Assembly: GCA_018697195.1 (NCBI GenBank)
Contig: CM031857.1
Span: 57,913,635-57,977,634, forward strand
Source: Certhia americana
Taxonomy: Eukaryota; Chordata; Aves; Passeriformes; Certhiidae
Reading direction: 5' to 3'
DNA length: 64,000 nt
Below are positions 37,773 to 50,990 of the stretch, piece after piece; the first letter of the stretch is position 1, and each line of letters starts with the position of its first letter. Under the pieces are notes generated by a model. It searched no databases. It saw only the letters and a list, made by a program, of their open reading frames with translations, and was not told the DNA's origin. The translations under genes were made by a program, and so were the position numbers.

Positions 37773-39257
37773 GATGATGGCTTCCTCTGTGGAATCATTT
37801 TATCCTGCACTCCAGGATGAATTCTGTCTTTCTCTATCACATAACCTAGAAGACGAAGTGATCTGCAACAGAATCTGTAACTGTACTATTGATGTATCCA
37901 TGCAGAGGACAATCTTAATGATAACAGGTTTCCTTCAAGAACATGTATGGATCATTTACTTTTACAGGTTTTTCACTTGTTAGAATCTTGCAGTGATCAT
38001 TACAGATGTGCTTATGAGGAGATGTTATCCCTTCTAACACATTAGCTCCCATGGAAGTACTGACTGTTCAGTGCAAATGTATTTGGGTTGTCATCCAAAC
38101 CCAGGGAGCAGCCCCAGTGATTTAGCTAGGATCCAATATGTGTTAGACTTTAAATATGTTTATATAGAGAGCAGTTATCCAAGAAGACTGGCTAAAAAAA
38201 CCAATGAATTTCTTTGAAAGGTTAGAAGCTTATTTCTTACCTGTTTGAAAAGGTGGGGTTTTTTTCCCAAATATTTTTTTTAAAAAACATCTCATATATA
38301 GGAAAGACCATTATTGATATTTTGAGAGAAGAAATTAGGCAATATATTGTCACACTGTTTCATTCAAGTAACTCCTATGTGTCTTAGCATTTACTGGAGA
38401 AATTATTTCAGGCTATTTGGCCATAGCAGACTGAAGTCCTGTATACTCACTCCAGGTAAACATCACAAGTTCAAGTTTATTGATTTAGCCATTAGTGTAG
38501 CCCCGATCTATCAATTTCTAAGTAACTGTGTATGGGGGAGCAGGATATGGGGACACTGGGTGTGGGTACCAGAAGAGTGAAAAAGGCATAGCTTATTCAC
38601 TTGACAAGAGTTGAAGCCACGAATTTTTAAAGAAGTGTAGGCATCTAATTCTATCTTCCAGGCTTTAGGGGAGTTGCAAGAACAGTTACTGCATATAAAG
38701 CTATATATTGGATGTAGTCCCGAGTTGCCTTATGTTACAGAGTCAGGGGCAATAAGATACAATAGGAAATTATCAATGTACTAATCTGCAAACAAAATGA
38801 ACTTATCAAAATAAAGAAATAAATGAAATGGAAGCTTCAACTCTTTTAATCTTTTATTCAAAGGCTTAGTGGAAGAATGTTATAATGAAGACCCCACATT
38901 AACAAGTCTTCATTACTTGAATGCTAAATTAATTAGTGTTACTACGAAGTTTTATAAATTCTTTAAACTAGCCTTGTCAAAACAAATGAACAAAGTATGT
39001 TCTGTGACACTCTAGCACTTTTTTCCTTTCTTTTTATTTTTTTTCTGTTCTATTTTCTTCACTTTTTGCCTGCTTGTGTGCCTGCTAGCTCACAGAAGTT
39101 AGATCACATTAGAGACAGGCTTCAACGCCTGTCAGTGTTAGTCAGAGCCTTACTAAGCTTGGTGGGGGTCTGAGTGGGCACTGAGTGTCCCAGTATCAGT
39201 GAAAATAAGTCATGTTCTATTGTTACAGCTAATTAGCCTGCAAGCATTGCAGAGCAG
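37773..39257. other. Non-genic stretch
   Basis: No supported gene. A 7-bp perfect hairpin GACAGGC...GCCTGTC with a 6-nt loop lies at 39114-39133. Confidence 0.5.
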
Positions 39258-39330
39258 GTCCTGTCTTTGACAGTGTGATTGTACAGCACTTAACACAATG
39301 GGGCATCCATTCTGATTGGATTATCTCCAT
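39258..39330 (+). repeat. Old amniote repeat fragment
   Basis: GGTCCTGTCTTTGACAGTG, then GATTGTACAGCACTTAACAC and AATGGGGCATCCATTCTGA. This is the same GTACAG-CACAATGGGG core as at 10.03 kb, where it is more degraded. Probably two copies of one ancient element. Confidence 0.4.
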
Positions 39331-39589
39331 TAGTAGCACAGTTCTCTAGTGAATGCAACTATTGTAAATCTCAGCCATGTGCTCAGGGTATTTTTTTTTT
39401 TTTTAATTACCTCCTTTTAGAAAGTTCTAATCTGTGCAAGACATTGGATTAATAAAGCATGCACTAAAAAATCTGTCAGGTAGCTGTTATCAAGAATTGT
39501 GGCAATATTTTTAGATCATTTTATTAACATTCAAATGATAAGGACAGGAAAAATATTTAAGTGGTAATTTAATATATTTCTTTAGTGTG

Positions 39590-39662
39590 TAAATATGTAT
39601 GCACATTCATGCATATATATGTATGTATATATACACACATATATATGTGTATTTCTATTTTT
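39590..39662. repeat. TA/TGTA-rich microsatellite
   Basis: Compound ATATATGTATGTATATATAC and CACACATATATATGTG run, largely self-complementary, so it can extrude hairpins. Confidence 0.8.
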
Positions 39663-40368
39663 GCATATTTATGTAAAAACTTTAGGCCAGACTGTAATCT
39701 ACTAGTTCAAACAGATGACCACCTGGCTGGGAGTTCCATCAGAAAAGATATTTTGTATAAAACTGACACAGAAGACACCCTAAAGAGAGCAAGGAGGAGA
39801 GAGAAAATATTGCATGGCTCAAGGAGTGTGGCAATGAATATCTGATACCATAGAGAATTCCTATGACAGTCTTTCTTTTAAGGTACTGTAATTCTAGTCC
39901 CTTCAACATGTGGTTCTGCCCAACAGCCATATTGTTGAAACAGTATAAGTATTTTAATACAAGAGGCATAAGTGAAAAAAGCTCAGCAATGACCATTCCT
40001 GCAGTACACTCTGTACCCTTCAATTTCAATGGCATTCTCACATTAGATACATAGAAAACATAATATTTGAACTTGATCTGCAAGAATCTGCAAAGTCAGA
40101 GTTTATTCCTAAATACGATAAAGGAAAAAAAAAAAAGATTATGTATACTTCTAAAAAATAGTATCAGAAGATATTTTAGTGAAGAAAATTAAGCATTCCA
40201 TATCTATGTGCATCATTTGCATTTCAGAAGTATGCAGTACTCTCTTACTGACTTTATTCAGTACTGGAATTCCACTGGATAATTATGCACCGAGTGTGGG
40301 TACTGACAAAAGGGCAATATCCTTAAATCATAACGGCTCTGTTTTGTTTGGTTGGATAAATTCCTATT

Positions 40369-40371
<3 letters not shown>

Positions 40372-40399
<28 letters not shown>
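40372..40399. repeat. (GT)14 microsatellite
   Basis: Pure GT dinucleotide repeat of 28 bases. It is probably length-polymorphic. Confidence 0.95.
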
Positions 40400-42644
40400 A
40401 GGAGAGCAGCTGCTGATATGTTTCTCAGCTTTTCATTAATCCCAGTTTCAAAGTCTCAGAAAAGCCCAGTTGCCTTTTTTTTTTTTTTTTCTTTTCCCTT
40501 TTTGTAATCAGTGATACAGCAAATACTGCTGGCCGAAACATCACCCGTTCTTCATTGTCAACAGCCTACTGATGTGAAAGGAAAATGTTCCCCCTTTCAC
40601 AGAGTTAAATGCTGAACCATCTCACCGTCACTTTGACACCTTCATAGTGCATAGGCATAACCTCTCACCTGACTATGCACTTTAATAGCAGATTAAATCA
40701 AAGACCTCTTTCATGGGGGCAGTAGGACTCTGCAGTCACAGAGCGGTAGACTCAAAAGCAATTTTCTCTGTACCGGAAAATGAATTTGTGGGGAGTCCCT
40801 TCATTTGTCCAAGCCCTTGGAAAACAGAATTGCAGCAATACATTTCATGCTTTTTATTTGTGTGGCACAGTGAAGGGACAGTTGCTTCCCAAAAGCACTG
40901 TTTCAATCTTGTTTGCTTGGAGACTCAGCCCTGCATTGCTACCTGCCTGGAAATCTCATCCCTGACTGTAAGAACACAAGATTACTTTCTTGTGAAAGTT
41001 TGTATTCTGCAGAAATTGATAAATATCCCAGAAAAGACTGGCATAGTGTACTGCCACATTTTGGCTCAGCTGGAACCCTTATAGCAAATAAATATGAAAA
41101 GTCATACCAGATGTCTGCTTAAAATCCAGGGGCTCTGTTGTGAATCTTATGTAAGGTTCAGCACCGCTTGTTCTCACAGTTGACTGTGAAGTGGGTCTGG
41201 CTCCCAGCCAGGTCTCTCACACAATGATTAACCTGAGACTACACAGCACCATCTGGTACTGTCTAAGGTAGGAAAGATATAAATGACTGAGTAACTACAC
41301 TTTTCCCACTGTAAGCAGAGTAATATTTGAGAGATGGCACCCTTATCTTATGCTCCAGAAGAAATGCCGTGACATATTTCATGTACAGATAAAAATTGCC
41401 TTCAGTACTAAACCTCCTCCCCAAAATTTTTCTGGAAGTCTTTGCTTCTTGCTTTGGTTTTTGTACTCTTTCTGTCTCCTTGTGTCTCTCTTCTCCCATT
41501 CCACCCTTCCTCCTTCTCACCTTGTTTTTCTTTCCATCTTTTTATTCTTTCCTTCTTCTTTTGCTTTCTCTTGAAGTTTTGCTCAATCTTCCCTGAATGT
41601 TTATCTTGAGTTCAGGAGCTTGATTATCAGCTAGAGACCTAGATCTGCCCTGTTTTCTGCTTTCTAGCAGGAGAAGTATTTCTGTGGGAGCTTTTGGTAA
41701 GCCAGCAGGTGAAGTGAATAACCAGTTAAGAGAGAGTCATAACTCATGGGGCTGGCATGGTAGAAACACCCACAATTCCTAACAGAAAACAGAAAAGAAA
41801 TGTTCACTCAAGACAGCAGTGTTAAAGGGGAGAAAACATAAAAAGAATCGCAAGCTTCCACCTTTTCCTTATCTCTCCTGCCTTGGGCATTCATATTTTT
41901 CAGTGGTTTAAGAATAGCAGGACATGATTCTTTGCTGTCCTGTGTTTTAAAACACAAAAGCTGACCTTCTCATCCTGCTCTGTGTTTCTGATGAGTTTCT
42001 TCTAAAATGGCCCTTTAAAATCAAAATGTGTGAAATATGAGGGTCATAAAATGTGAAATAGCCAAAGACTTGAGATTTCCTAGATTCCACAGGCCTGTCT
42101 TCCTGCAATGCCTCCTCTGGGGCTTAAGTGGTGATTTGGTAACTACTTCTCCAGCCATCAGTAGCTAAGAAGAGTTTCCCTACAGAGGTGGAGCTGCTTC
42201 AGCCCCTAAAATAGGTCTCATGACTTTTTTTTCCCTGTGCCTTTTCCACTTGTGTTTCACAAGCCAAAATCTGAAATAAGAACACACGTATCAGGTTCAC
42301 AGTCTACAGTTACAATCTCTCATGAGAACCAAAACCCATGGAAATGAAAATTAAATAATGGGGACACAGAATGCTATAATGGGAAAGTTGTGGCAGAAAA
42401 CAATGTCCTGAGAATGTGCTTAAGGCATAAACTGGCTGAGACATAGCCTGGGAACTTGGTACTATTAAATATTTATGAAGGATTGATTCTTTTTTTCACT
42501 GCAATTTTGCTAAAAGTATCATATTTTTCATAACTGTTCCTACATACCCCTTTTTAAAAATATAATTTATTCATTTTAAAAACACTTGCATTTTAGAAAA
42601 AACAACAGTTCTGTGTAGGCTTATTCTGGGTGACAGATTAATAG
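40400..42644. other. Non-genic stretch
   Basis: No supported gene. The 123-codon plus frame at 40713-41084 and the minus frame at 41263-41520 lack domains. Pyrimidine-rich plus strand around 41.45-41.58 kb explains the latter's basic composition. Confidence 0.5.
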
Positions 42645-42734
42645 ATTAATTACTAATCTAGTAATATTTAATATTATTATTAGTATTATTTTATTAATAT
42701 TAATTACTAATCTAACAATAATTAGATTAGTAAC
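42645..42734. repeat. AT-rich mixed direct and inverted repeat
   Basis: ATTAATTACTAATCTA occurs at 42645-42660 and a nearly full copy (ATTAATTACTAATCTA) at 42699-42714. The complement TAGATTAGTAA follows at 42723-42733. In between is an almost pure A/T stretch (TAATATTTAATATTATTATT). The DNA can fold into alternative long hairpins. Confidence 0.85.
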
Positions 42735-44446
42735 TGCTGGGAAGGTATGGTTGGGACTCTGTTCTGCTCTGGCTGCCACAACCAACTGGTAAGATACTTT
42801 GACTTATGCTCCTAGAGGTTCCTAACACCATGAGGTAAATTTGAGAGATCTGCTGAACAATGAAGGCAGCTAAAGACACCCAAACCTGCAAGGTAACACA
42901 TCAAAGTTGGTTGTGAAGCTGGAATCTGAATAGGCATCCCTAACAGACAGGGAAGAGCCCCATACCACAGCAGGGTAGATGGAACAGTTCCCGGCTCCCT
43001 AACAAAAAGCCTATCTGTTCACAGCAAAGAAAACACTTAAATTTTTAAAAGTTATTTTATTATGAGCTAAAATTTCTCTCAAAGAGACTGTAAAACTGGA
43101 TAGGTTCAGTATTGTAGACCGCAAAGCAAGTGTTGTACCTGTACCTGGATGCTGATGTCAAGAAATTGAGGAAATGTTTACAGAGGTGTAAGGGATTTTC
43201 ACTATGTTTAATGGACTGGAATTAAGAAAAGTTAGATGTAGGCTGAAAAGCAACAAAAACTTCCTCATATTGATATGTCTGATAATATAGACAAGACTCC
43301 AAAGGGAAGTTGTAAAAGAATAATCAGTGCTAAAAGCCAGAATATAATGATGAATTCTTCATTGGCAACAGCACGATCTAGGCAGCCCAACACGGCTTTT
43401 CTATCCTTGGCTTCCATTATTCTACAGTATAATTAGAAGGCAAATAAGCAGAATTGGTCAAGACAGCCTTATCTTTTATTGCCAGTAGGAGAATGCTTAC
43501 CCAAGCTAATCATGCTGCAATATAACTTTAACATTTTATATTAGATATTATTATAGGTACATATCACTATAACATAGTGCTTTCATTTTGAGCCCATCAT
43601 GGTGCTGTAACAGTTTTCTAGCAAAACACGTTCAATTTAAAGGGGAAAATGAGTGGGAAGTATAGTACTCAATTATCTCTATTGTGGCTTCAGTTTTAGA
43701 GGTTTTATTGTTAGACTAGGTTTTTCTTACAAGTTCACAACAGCAGCTGGGATTTACTCTGTGAGTGTGTGTGATTTTAGTTTGAGGGTCTCCAGAGATT
43801 TTAAGTTCAGTCGGCCTTTCCTATACTGTGGTACTTATTTTGCTTGCCTGTTTCTCTGTAGTTTTTAATTTAATTGAAATGAATTGCTGTTTAGATCAAT
43901 GACTTGCAAATGTCAGTATACTGATGGGATGTTGAGAATGGAAAAAATTTTCAGTAAGATTTCATGAGTTGTGGGGACACCGACTACCTGCAAAATATGT
44001 CATTACTAAACCTCAGGCAACTCGTTTGAGGTGGTAAAATAGAAACTTTAAAAACTTTGAACACAATACCCCAAATCAGATCCAGATTACACAGAAGGGA
44101 TGATGATCCTTAAATTCATCATGTTCCTAGAAGCAAATGGATGCCTTTATGGAGTCAAAGATGTATTGTTTTCTTAACTGCTGCTTATTTTGAAAATAAA
44201 TTTATTTGAAGTGTCAGAAATTATTTATGTAAAATGGAGCTTCTTGTTCATCAAGGAATTCATCTACTACTCTGAAGCCAGATCCAACCAGCAATTAGAC
44301 ATGTATTTTTGTAGGGATTAAAAATAATTTAGAGTCTTGATATACCCCTTAAAAATAATATAATACATTTATAAAGTTGGCCAAAATCCAACTGAAAAGT
44401 TCATAATGATGCCTTATTCTTGTAAACATTCTATTTTCTCTAATAC
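42735..44446. other. Non-genic stretch
   Basis: No supported gene or repeat recognised. Confidence 0.5.
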
Positions 44447-44615
44447 AGAAGAATCACAGTCATAGAATGGTCTGTATTTAAAGGAATCTGAAAGATTATC
44501 TAGATCCATGCCCCCCTGCCAGGGAAAGAGATAATTTTCATTAGACTAGGTTGCTCAGAGCCCCCATCCAACCTGGCCTGACACGTTTCCAGGGTGGATT
44601 AGAGATTTAGAATCA
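44447..44615 (-). mobile_element. CR1 LINE 3' UTR fragment
   Basis: The plus strand reads AATCACAGTCATAGAATGG, then TTATCTAGATCCATGCCCC, CCTGCCAGGGAAAGA, ATTAGACTAGGTTGCTCAGA and CCATCCAACCTGGCCTGA. All are landmarks of the CR1 3' UTR in reverse complement. The element ends near TTTCCAGGGTGGATTAGAGA. Confidence 0.88.
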
Positions 44616-44639
44616 CCTCTCTTGACTTGCTAACAATAC

Positions 44640-44870
44640 TGCTTTTTATGTAGCCCAGGATTGCCGCTGTTCGACAAGAAATGAACCCATATGCGTGACA
44701 ACTCTTTTCACAGAAAAGGGAGGAAAAGAGGAAGTTTATTGTGAATCTCAATATTTATAGTTTTCTGAAAGTGACCCATGATTGGAGAATAGAGTACAAC
44801 CTCTCTAATCCCCACAGGTCAAGCCAACAGTTCATCAAGTTTTGTTTCTTTTAGAGAAGAATATAAACAA
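44640..44870 (-). mobile_element. LTR-like fragment
   Basis: The minus strand carries CTATAAATATTGAG (44760-44747) and, 12 bases on, AATAAA (44740-44735), followed by a pyrimidine-rich CTTCCTCTTTTCCTCCC stretch and GTTGTCACGC. Close TATA and AATAAA elements followed by a U5-like region suggest an ERV LTR. A TG/CA pair with matching target duplication could not be fixed, so limits are approximate. Confidence 0.3.
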
Positions 44871-44951
44871 TCGTTGTTTACAGAAAATGTGTGTGAGAAA
44901 CTAACTCTAAAAATTCAAAACATGAAAAAAGCTAAAAGAAACATACAAAAT

Positions 44952-45545
44952 CAAGATGACACAGGATACCATTGGCTTTCTGGGATACAAGTGCACTTTC
45001 CTGGGTCATGTCCAACCCCCCATGCACCAACACCTTCCCTACACCTCAACTCCTTCTGTGCAGGGCTACTCTTGATCTGTCCATCCCCAGCCTGAGTTGA
45101 TACTGGGGGTTTCCCTGACCCAGGTGCTGCACCTAGCACTTGGTCTTGTTTGAACTGTATGAGATTCCCCTGGGCCCATTTCTTGAGCTTGTCCAGGTCC
45201 CTTTGGGTGGCATCCTGCCCTTCAGGTGTGTCAACCACACTGCTCAGATTGGTTTCTTCTGTAAATTTGCTAAGGGTGCACTTGATTCCTTCAAGAATGC
45301 ACTAAATCCTTCTAAGTCAATAATGAAAATATTGAGTAACAGTGTCCCCATACAGACACCTGAGGGACACCACTTGTTACTGATGACCATTGGGACTCTG
45401 AGCCATTGACAACTGCCCTCTGGATGCAACCATTAAACCACTCTCTTATCTAAATAATAGTCCACTCACCACATCCATCTCTCACCAGTCTAGAGGAAAG
45501 GATGTTGTGGGGAGCTGTGTTAAAGGCTTCATAGAAGATGCAAAG
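44952..45545 (-). mobile_element. CR1 LINE reverse-transcriptase segment
   Basis: Minus-strand frames give AFNTAPHNILSSRL, IREWFNGCIQRAVVNGSESQ, SSVTSGVPQVSV and FNIFIIDLEG-like sequence. They continue with LDKLKKWAQGNLIQF, GDGQIKSSPAQKELR and, after a frameshift, HGGLDMTQESALVSQKANG. This is the CR1 RT palm and thumb in order. The SKAFD box reads YEAFN and the FADD region is broken, so no catalysis is possible. The 3' UTR is not attached. The 44.45 kb tail could be the same copy split by the LTR-like insert. Confidence 0.92.
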
Positions 45546-47204
45546 TTGTATCAGGAATCTGAATTAGATGGGAACTATAGAACTGAGGGTTAATTATTTT
45601 TTCATTTATTTCTACTGTCATTCTAATCCTACCTAACATCTATTGTAACCAGAAGAACCATGCTATCAGAAACTATTGAGCTACATAATTCAACAGTGAG
45701 AATTTATGAGGATAATAATCAGGAATGACTCAGCATTGGTGAGTTTGTATCACCACTGCAACCTCCTCTTCCCACAGTCCTGCTCTCTACAAGCACCTGC
45801 AGGTGTCTGAACCTTTGGTGGAAAAAGGGATAGCGTGAGTATTTGGGAGAGGCATCAAAACCTGACTTTATCTCCTTACCCAAATATCTGTCCAGAGTGG
45901 TCTCAAGAATTTGAAGGAGAGGTGTGGAGGTGGTGGGAAAGAAAAGATCATTATAGAAGTTAATGGAACTGGTTACTGGTCCTGGACACAAAGTTAGTCT
46001 GGGAAGAACTGCAGTTCCATATTATTGACAAAAGAGCAAGTTTAGTAACATCAACCATGTTTAGCCCTGAATACAGTTAGAAGGGCAGTAATCCCAAAGA
46101 TAAAAGTACTTATGTATGCATACATATAGCTCTTTCTCTCTCTCTGTCTCCACACACACCTTTGTGGTTATAGTTTAATATATGTATATCTACTCATTAT
46201 ATATATACACGTACATACAAACCCATCTTCCTGCACATATAGAGAACAGGCCTGACATCTAAACCAAGCAGAAATATATGCACAACCTTAGCTAGTACTT
46301 GTGATAAGATATTAAGCCCAGCTGGACAGGAACAGAGGAGAAGGGCTGTGTAGTCATGATTCATTGTCCTGTATCGTCTCTGTAGTGATAGAGGAGCAGT
46401 GTATCATAGCTTGTAAGAAAACTTACAATGCATAGAGAGTATTTGAAGAAAACATCAGCTAAGTCATTCTTTTCAAATGCTATTACGCACAGAAAGTCAC
46501 CAGTATGATAAGAATTTAAAATCCTATTAGGCAATTGAGATTTTTTTCCTGTAATTTGACATGAAAGTCTTTTTGTTAGTGACTTTCATATTGTATTAGC
46601 TATAAAGGGAGAATGGAGAAGTAGGCTCTGGCTCTGAGCCAAGTCTGAGAAGCAGTCCTATTGTAATAAATTCCAGGGTGAGTGGCAGAAGCATGCAAAT
46701 GAGCCAAGAACTCCAATGAGCAGATGTGACACACACAGGCTGATAGGAAAGTATGGTGTTAACCTCCTACTTTTGCTATGATAAAATTGCTTGAAATCTG
46801 GGGGGCAGAACCAGTTGCAGGTTGGATAATGTCAGTTCCATGTTATTAAGGATCCTTTTTACACAAATCCTCTCTTTTCCCAGTTCATGGGCATAATTCC
46901 ATCTTCCCATTGTAATTTGCTTGAGGCGGTTTACTGTCTAATATTTCTATTTTTTTAGAAAACTTAAATATTTAGCAGAATACTGTATGCAACACCTTGT
47001 AACCCCTCTTTGTGCATGAGGAAAGAGAATAAAGTTTGTTCATTGTCTAAATTAGGCTTCAGAATGATGAATCTCCTTTTCAAGGAGTAGATGAAAAGAC
47101 AGAATCAAAAGATTATGATTTGAGTTAGGAAACATATCTAGAGAAGGACCTAACTCAAAAAGAAAATCCAAATCAAATTAAATAGAAAAAATCCAGGGAA
47201 AAAT
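45546..47204. other. Non-genic stretch
   Basis: No supported gene. TA/CA-rich microsatellite-like sequence at about 46125-46235. Confidence 0.5.
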
Positions 47205-47226
47205 AAAAAAAAAAAAAAAAAAAAAA
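47205..47226. repeat. Poly(A) run of 22 bases
   Basis: Uninterrupted A22 after an A-rich segment. No retrocopy recognised upstream. Confidence 0.85.
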
Positions 47227-48883
47227 GATTAATGTGTATATTTACACATCTAATGCTTAATGTAAACATCTGGTCTTGGGTGGGTGTACCAGTTTTCTTG
47301 TTTTGATTTTTTTTTTTCATGTGTGCATTGCAGCATCTGTAAAGCTTGTCTTCCTAGATCCTACAACAGAAATTCACAATTTAAGTGACATAATGAACAT
47401 AATGAAATAATTATAAAATTCAATTGTTGTGTCACTAAACCTTAGCATAAAATTATACTACTGAAAGTGAAAAGAGCTCAGAAGAGACAACAGCCAACAT
47501 TTATTTGGTAATCAAGGTACTGTACTGATAGTGTCCTGAATGCATGATATAGGGAAAGGATTGAAAAGCCATTTCTTCTGCTTTGTCTACTTTCAAAAAT
47601 GGCACATTTAAAACAGCATCATGTAGTGAAGAAATCCAAGAAATGTGCACACAAATAATCAAATTTTCTAAATCCTATTTTAATGGGATAAAAGCTTAAT
47701 TCTTAGTTTACTGTAACCAGACTTGGGATATAAATTTAGCATCCTGTCTAAATCAAAATAAAATTTTAGCACTCTATTGGAGTATTTGTTGTCAATGTCT
47801 GAAAGTAGTGAACCAAAGTTGACCTACATCCTTTTTCTGGCTTTCCCTGTAATTATCCTGATTAATTGTAAATTATTTTCAAGTGCCTCAGTGTCCCCAT
47901 TTGTAAAATAAGGATAATGGTTCCCATGAAGATATATAACAGAAAAGGATAATGAGAAACCTAGAAATAGTAATATGTATCTTGAGTAAAAGAGACTTTT
48001 GCAGATGAAAAAGAAGAAAAACATGTAATTATACTAGCAGGAGAAGTCACTAATAGATTTGAGTTAAATTCTAGTTGGTCACTGGGATTTCTGATTTAAC
48101 ATCAGCAAGACCAAAATATTTATTTACATAATATCATTTGACAAGTAAATTATCTAAACTGCAGATTATACTATTTCTTTAACATAGAAATACACATGTA
48201 TTTATAAAATACATATGCTAGCTTATATGGTGCATAGCAAAATTTAGCAGTAAAAGATAATGCTAAATAGAAGTGTTGTGAAAAAGGAGAAACACATTAA
48301 AGAGCAAGCTCATGCCTTAAAGTAAAAATGAAATTTTTTTTTCAAAGTACTTTAATATCTATATTACTGTCTGAGATAGAGATATTCAAAGCCTTTAGTA
48401 AAAATGTAGATCAATAGATTACTTTTATGCTGCTGAAGTGACTCATCATTTCAACAACACTTGTGATATTTTTCTGGATTTTCACCTCAAATTGCATGAG
48501 TTCTGTCTTATAAAACATATGCTCCTTTTATCTAGATTATTTTTATCTTCTCACTGAATGGAAAAAGAACCCCAAAAACCCCTCCTTATTTCACCTGCAG
48601 TACATTGTTTGATGTCCTCATTAGACAACTCAAGAAATGTAGAAAGGTGTGATTACAACAGTATTTGAAAGAATTATGATAGTCACTACAATGATTTTTT
48701 ATATACCTAAAAGAAAATAAGTAAAAAATGGAAAAAAAAAAACAAAAAAGAAAAAAAGAATGTATTACAATCTTGGTGCAAACGTAGAGGCTGTATATTT
48801 TGGTAGTTAATTTATTATTGCTACATGGCAGCTATAGCAGTTGATTCTATAATCTTTTTGTTTTGGAAGCAACCTGGAAACTG
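47227..48883. other. Non-genic AT-rich stretch
   Basis: No supported gene or mobile element. Confidence 0.5.
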
Positions 48884-48901
48884 CTCTCTCTCTCTCTCTC
48901 T
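48884..48901. repeat. (CT)9 microsatellite
   Basis: Pure CT dinucleotide run. Confidence 0.95.
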
Positions 48902-50919
48902 GTTCTGAACTCACTGTTTAATGCTGTGCGTAGCAAATGACACCCCATCTTGAGATGCACTTAGCACTAAGAAAGATAACTGGCAGTTAAGGTAAAAGAT
49001 AATGCATCTCTGAGGCTCAAACCTGACAAACACACAGAATAAAGTGGAAATTAGGCACTTGGCTCCTCTGGCATCAGTGGGATATAGGTACCTGAGTACA
49101 TTTGAGGACCTGGCTTTGCATTTTAGGGCACTACTTTCTTAAGGATGTGATCACACATGCCATTAGGTTTTAGGAAGAAATGAAGTGGGAAAGCTGTTAG
49201 TTTTCCTTATTGTTTTGAATATTTTTGTGTGTCTCTTTTAGAGTGTTTTGCACTGATTGCATGATATAATTGCTCGCATAAAAACTGTTTTAACAACCCA
49301 CAATGCTTTTGATAGAAGTATTTAAAATATATCTCCAGATAAATTGTATCTTTCCAATACATTATAATTCTTCCAGAAGACAGCAAGCATGAGTGCTGGG
49401 GGAAGCTTTCAAACACATTATAAAAGATCCTATAATGACAGTTCTTTCAAAACATACTTATTCATTAAAATCCTCCACAGTTTGTGGAGAATATTACATT
49501 CAGAATCACACTCCCCACCTACAAAAACCCCTATGCAGCATCATGCCATAGGAGAGTACAAAATGTATACCATAAAATCAAAACAAACAAATAATCCCTT
49601 CTAACACAATGATAGCAAAAATTATAAAAACCTCCTTTACTTCCAAACCTTTATCAAGGGAAGATATTCACATGGTTATTATTCCGTCTAGAAATATGGA
49701 TAAAATCTTTTTAGAAATTTTATTCACATTGCTATTCTTCCAAGCACAATAGGGGGGGAAAAGCCCTTCAATTATATTCACAATATTAGCAAAATTGATA
49801 TTTATGGAAAATGCATGGGCATAATCTAGATCTGAATATGACATCCTGTCACAATATACCATTTCCCACAAAAATGCTTTTGTTGACAGTTTCGTTTGCT
49901 TTCTGGATTCATCTTTTCCCTTTATAATCTCAGAAAAATCCCCACTGAAGAAAGGACGGTATAAAACCTTCTGAAAAATTAGTAAAACGCTCTGAGATGA
50001 TCCAACTGCTTTAAAGCTGAAGATATACTAACATTTATATAATCAGCTTTCTGAGGGGAAACTTCCAAGCTTCTGAGCTACCTGCAAAACAGCACTGCCT
50101 GTAGCAGCAGGGTGAGGAGAAGGGGAGAGGATTGGCAGGAAGGACAGATGGTAGGTGGGAAAAAGAATTACAGGCTTTTGCTGCCTTGTGGCTAAATTTA
50201 GCAGTATTTACTATTTTTAAGAGAATTAGGAGAAAGAAGTGGATGCTGCTGGTTTTATCACTGTCCATAACTATGTAATAAGAATGATGTACTCTGATCT
50301 GTCTGTGGATCTTGATGAAAAGGGTGCAAGAAAATATATTCCACCCCCTGCTCCCATTTCACTACAGCCACAGTCCTCTACCTTGTGTTAAGGAAGAGTT
50401 TTATTCTAGAGAGCACTCTCTCTTATCCCCTGTGAAAAAAGTAAGAATTTGTCTGCCTTCTCTATAGCACCTGCTACACCTTGGTGTAAAGACTTTATAT
50501 CTTGGAAAACAAGCACTGTCTGGCAGGGAGGAGAGGCACTGACCCCCCTGAGCTCCCTGGGAAGAAGGATGTTCTACCTTTCATCTGGTTGGGCCTCTGC
50601 CTTAGGCATACATTTTCCCTTTGTAAGTGAGCTGAGTTGGTGTTGAGGCAGACTTTGTTTCGGAGCTTTACCACTAAAAACATAATCATCGAGTAAGAGC
50701 ACATCATTGAACAACATGTGCACAAACCCATCTTTTCATATCTTTTATATTGCTTGTATTTGCAGCTGGTGCTTACACAAAGAAACAGGAAGAAAATAAA
50801 AGGAATAGCATTTGGTGACTTGTACACTGGGGTATGTATTCCTAGTGTGGGCTTCAAAGAGCAGTGCTCATTAACACAGCTCAAGTAATTTTAAAATGAC
50901 AAAATGCACGTTTTGTTTA
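48902..50919. other. Non-genic stretch
   Basis: No supported gene. The 129-codon minus frame at 50495-50884 has no recognised domain and overlaps an equally open plus frame. Confidence 0.45.
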
Positions 50920-50990
50920 TTTATAATTGTTTTATAATTGTTTTTAACCTAGGCACCTTTTTTTTCTCATTTTTTTATAATTGTTTTTAA
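50920..50990. repeat. Interspersed TTATAATTGTTTT repeats
   Basis: Three copies of TTATAATTGTTTT-like sequence, two in tandem at about 50920-50945 and a third at about 50976. The third lies beyond an AACCTAGGCACC spacer. Confidence 0.7.

Noticed and set aside
44951..45429. Plus- and minus-strand frames of 61-95 codons
   Set aside because: These are CR1 reverse-transcriptase remnants on the minus strand and their shadows on the plus strand.
45719..45991. 90-codon minus-strand frame with a TTTGG/GTAAGG donor inside
   Set aside because: The donor is good, but no acceptor gives an exon of sensible length and phase, and no homology was recognised.
50495..50884. 129-codon minus-strand open frame
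   Set aside because: Composition is typical of random frames (C/F/S-rich), there is no domain, and an opposing frame is equally open.
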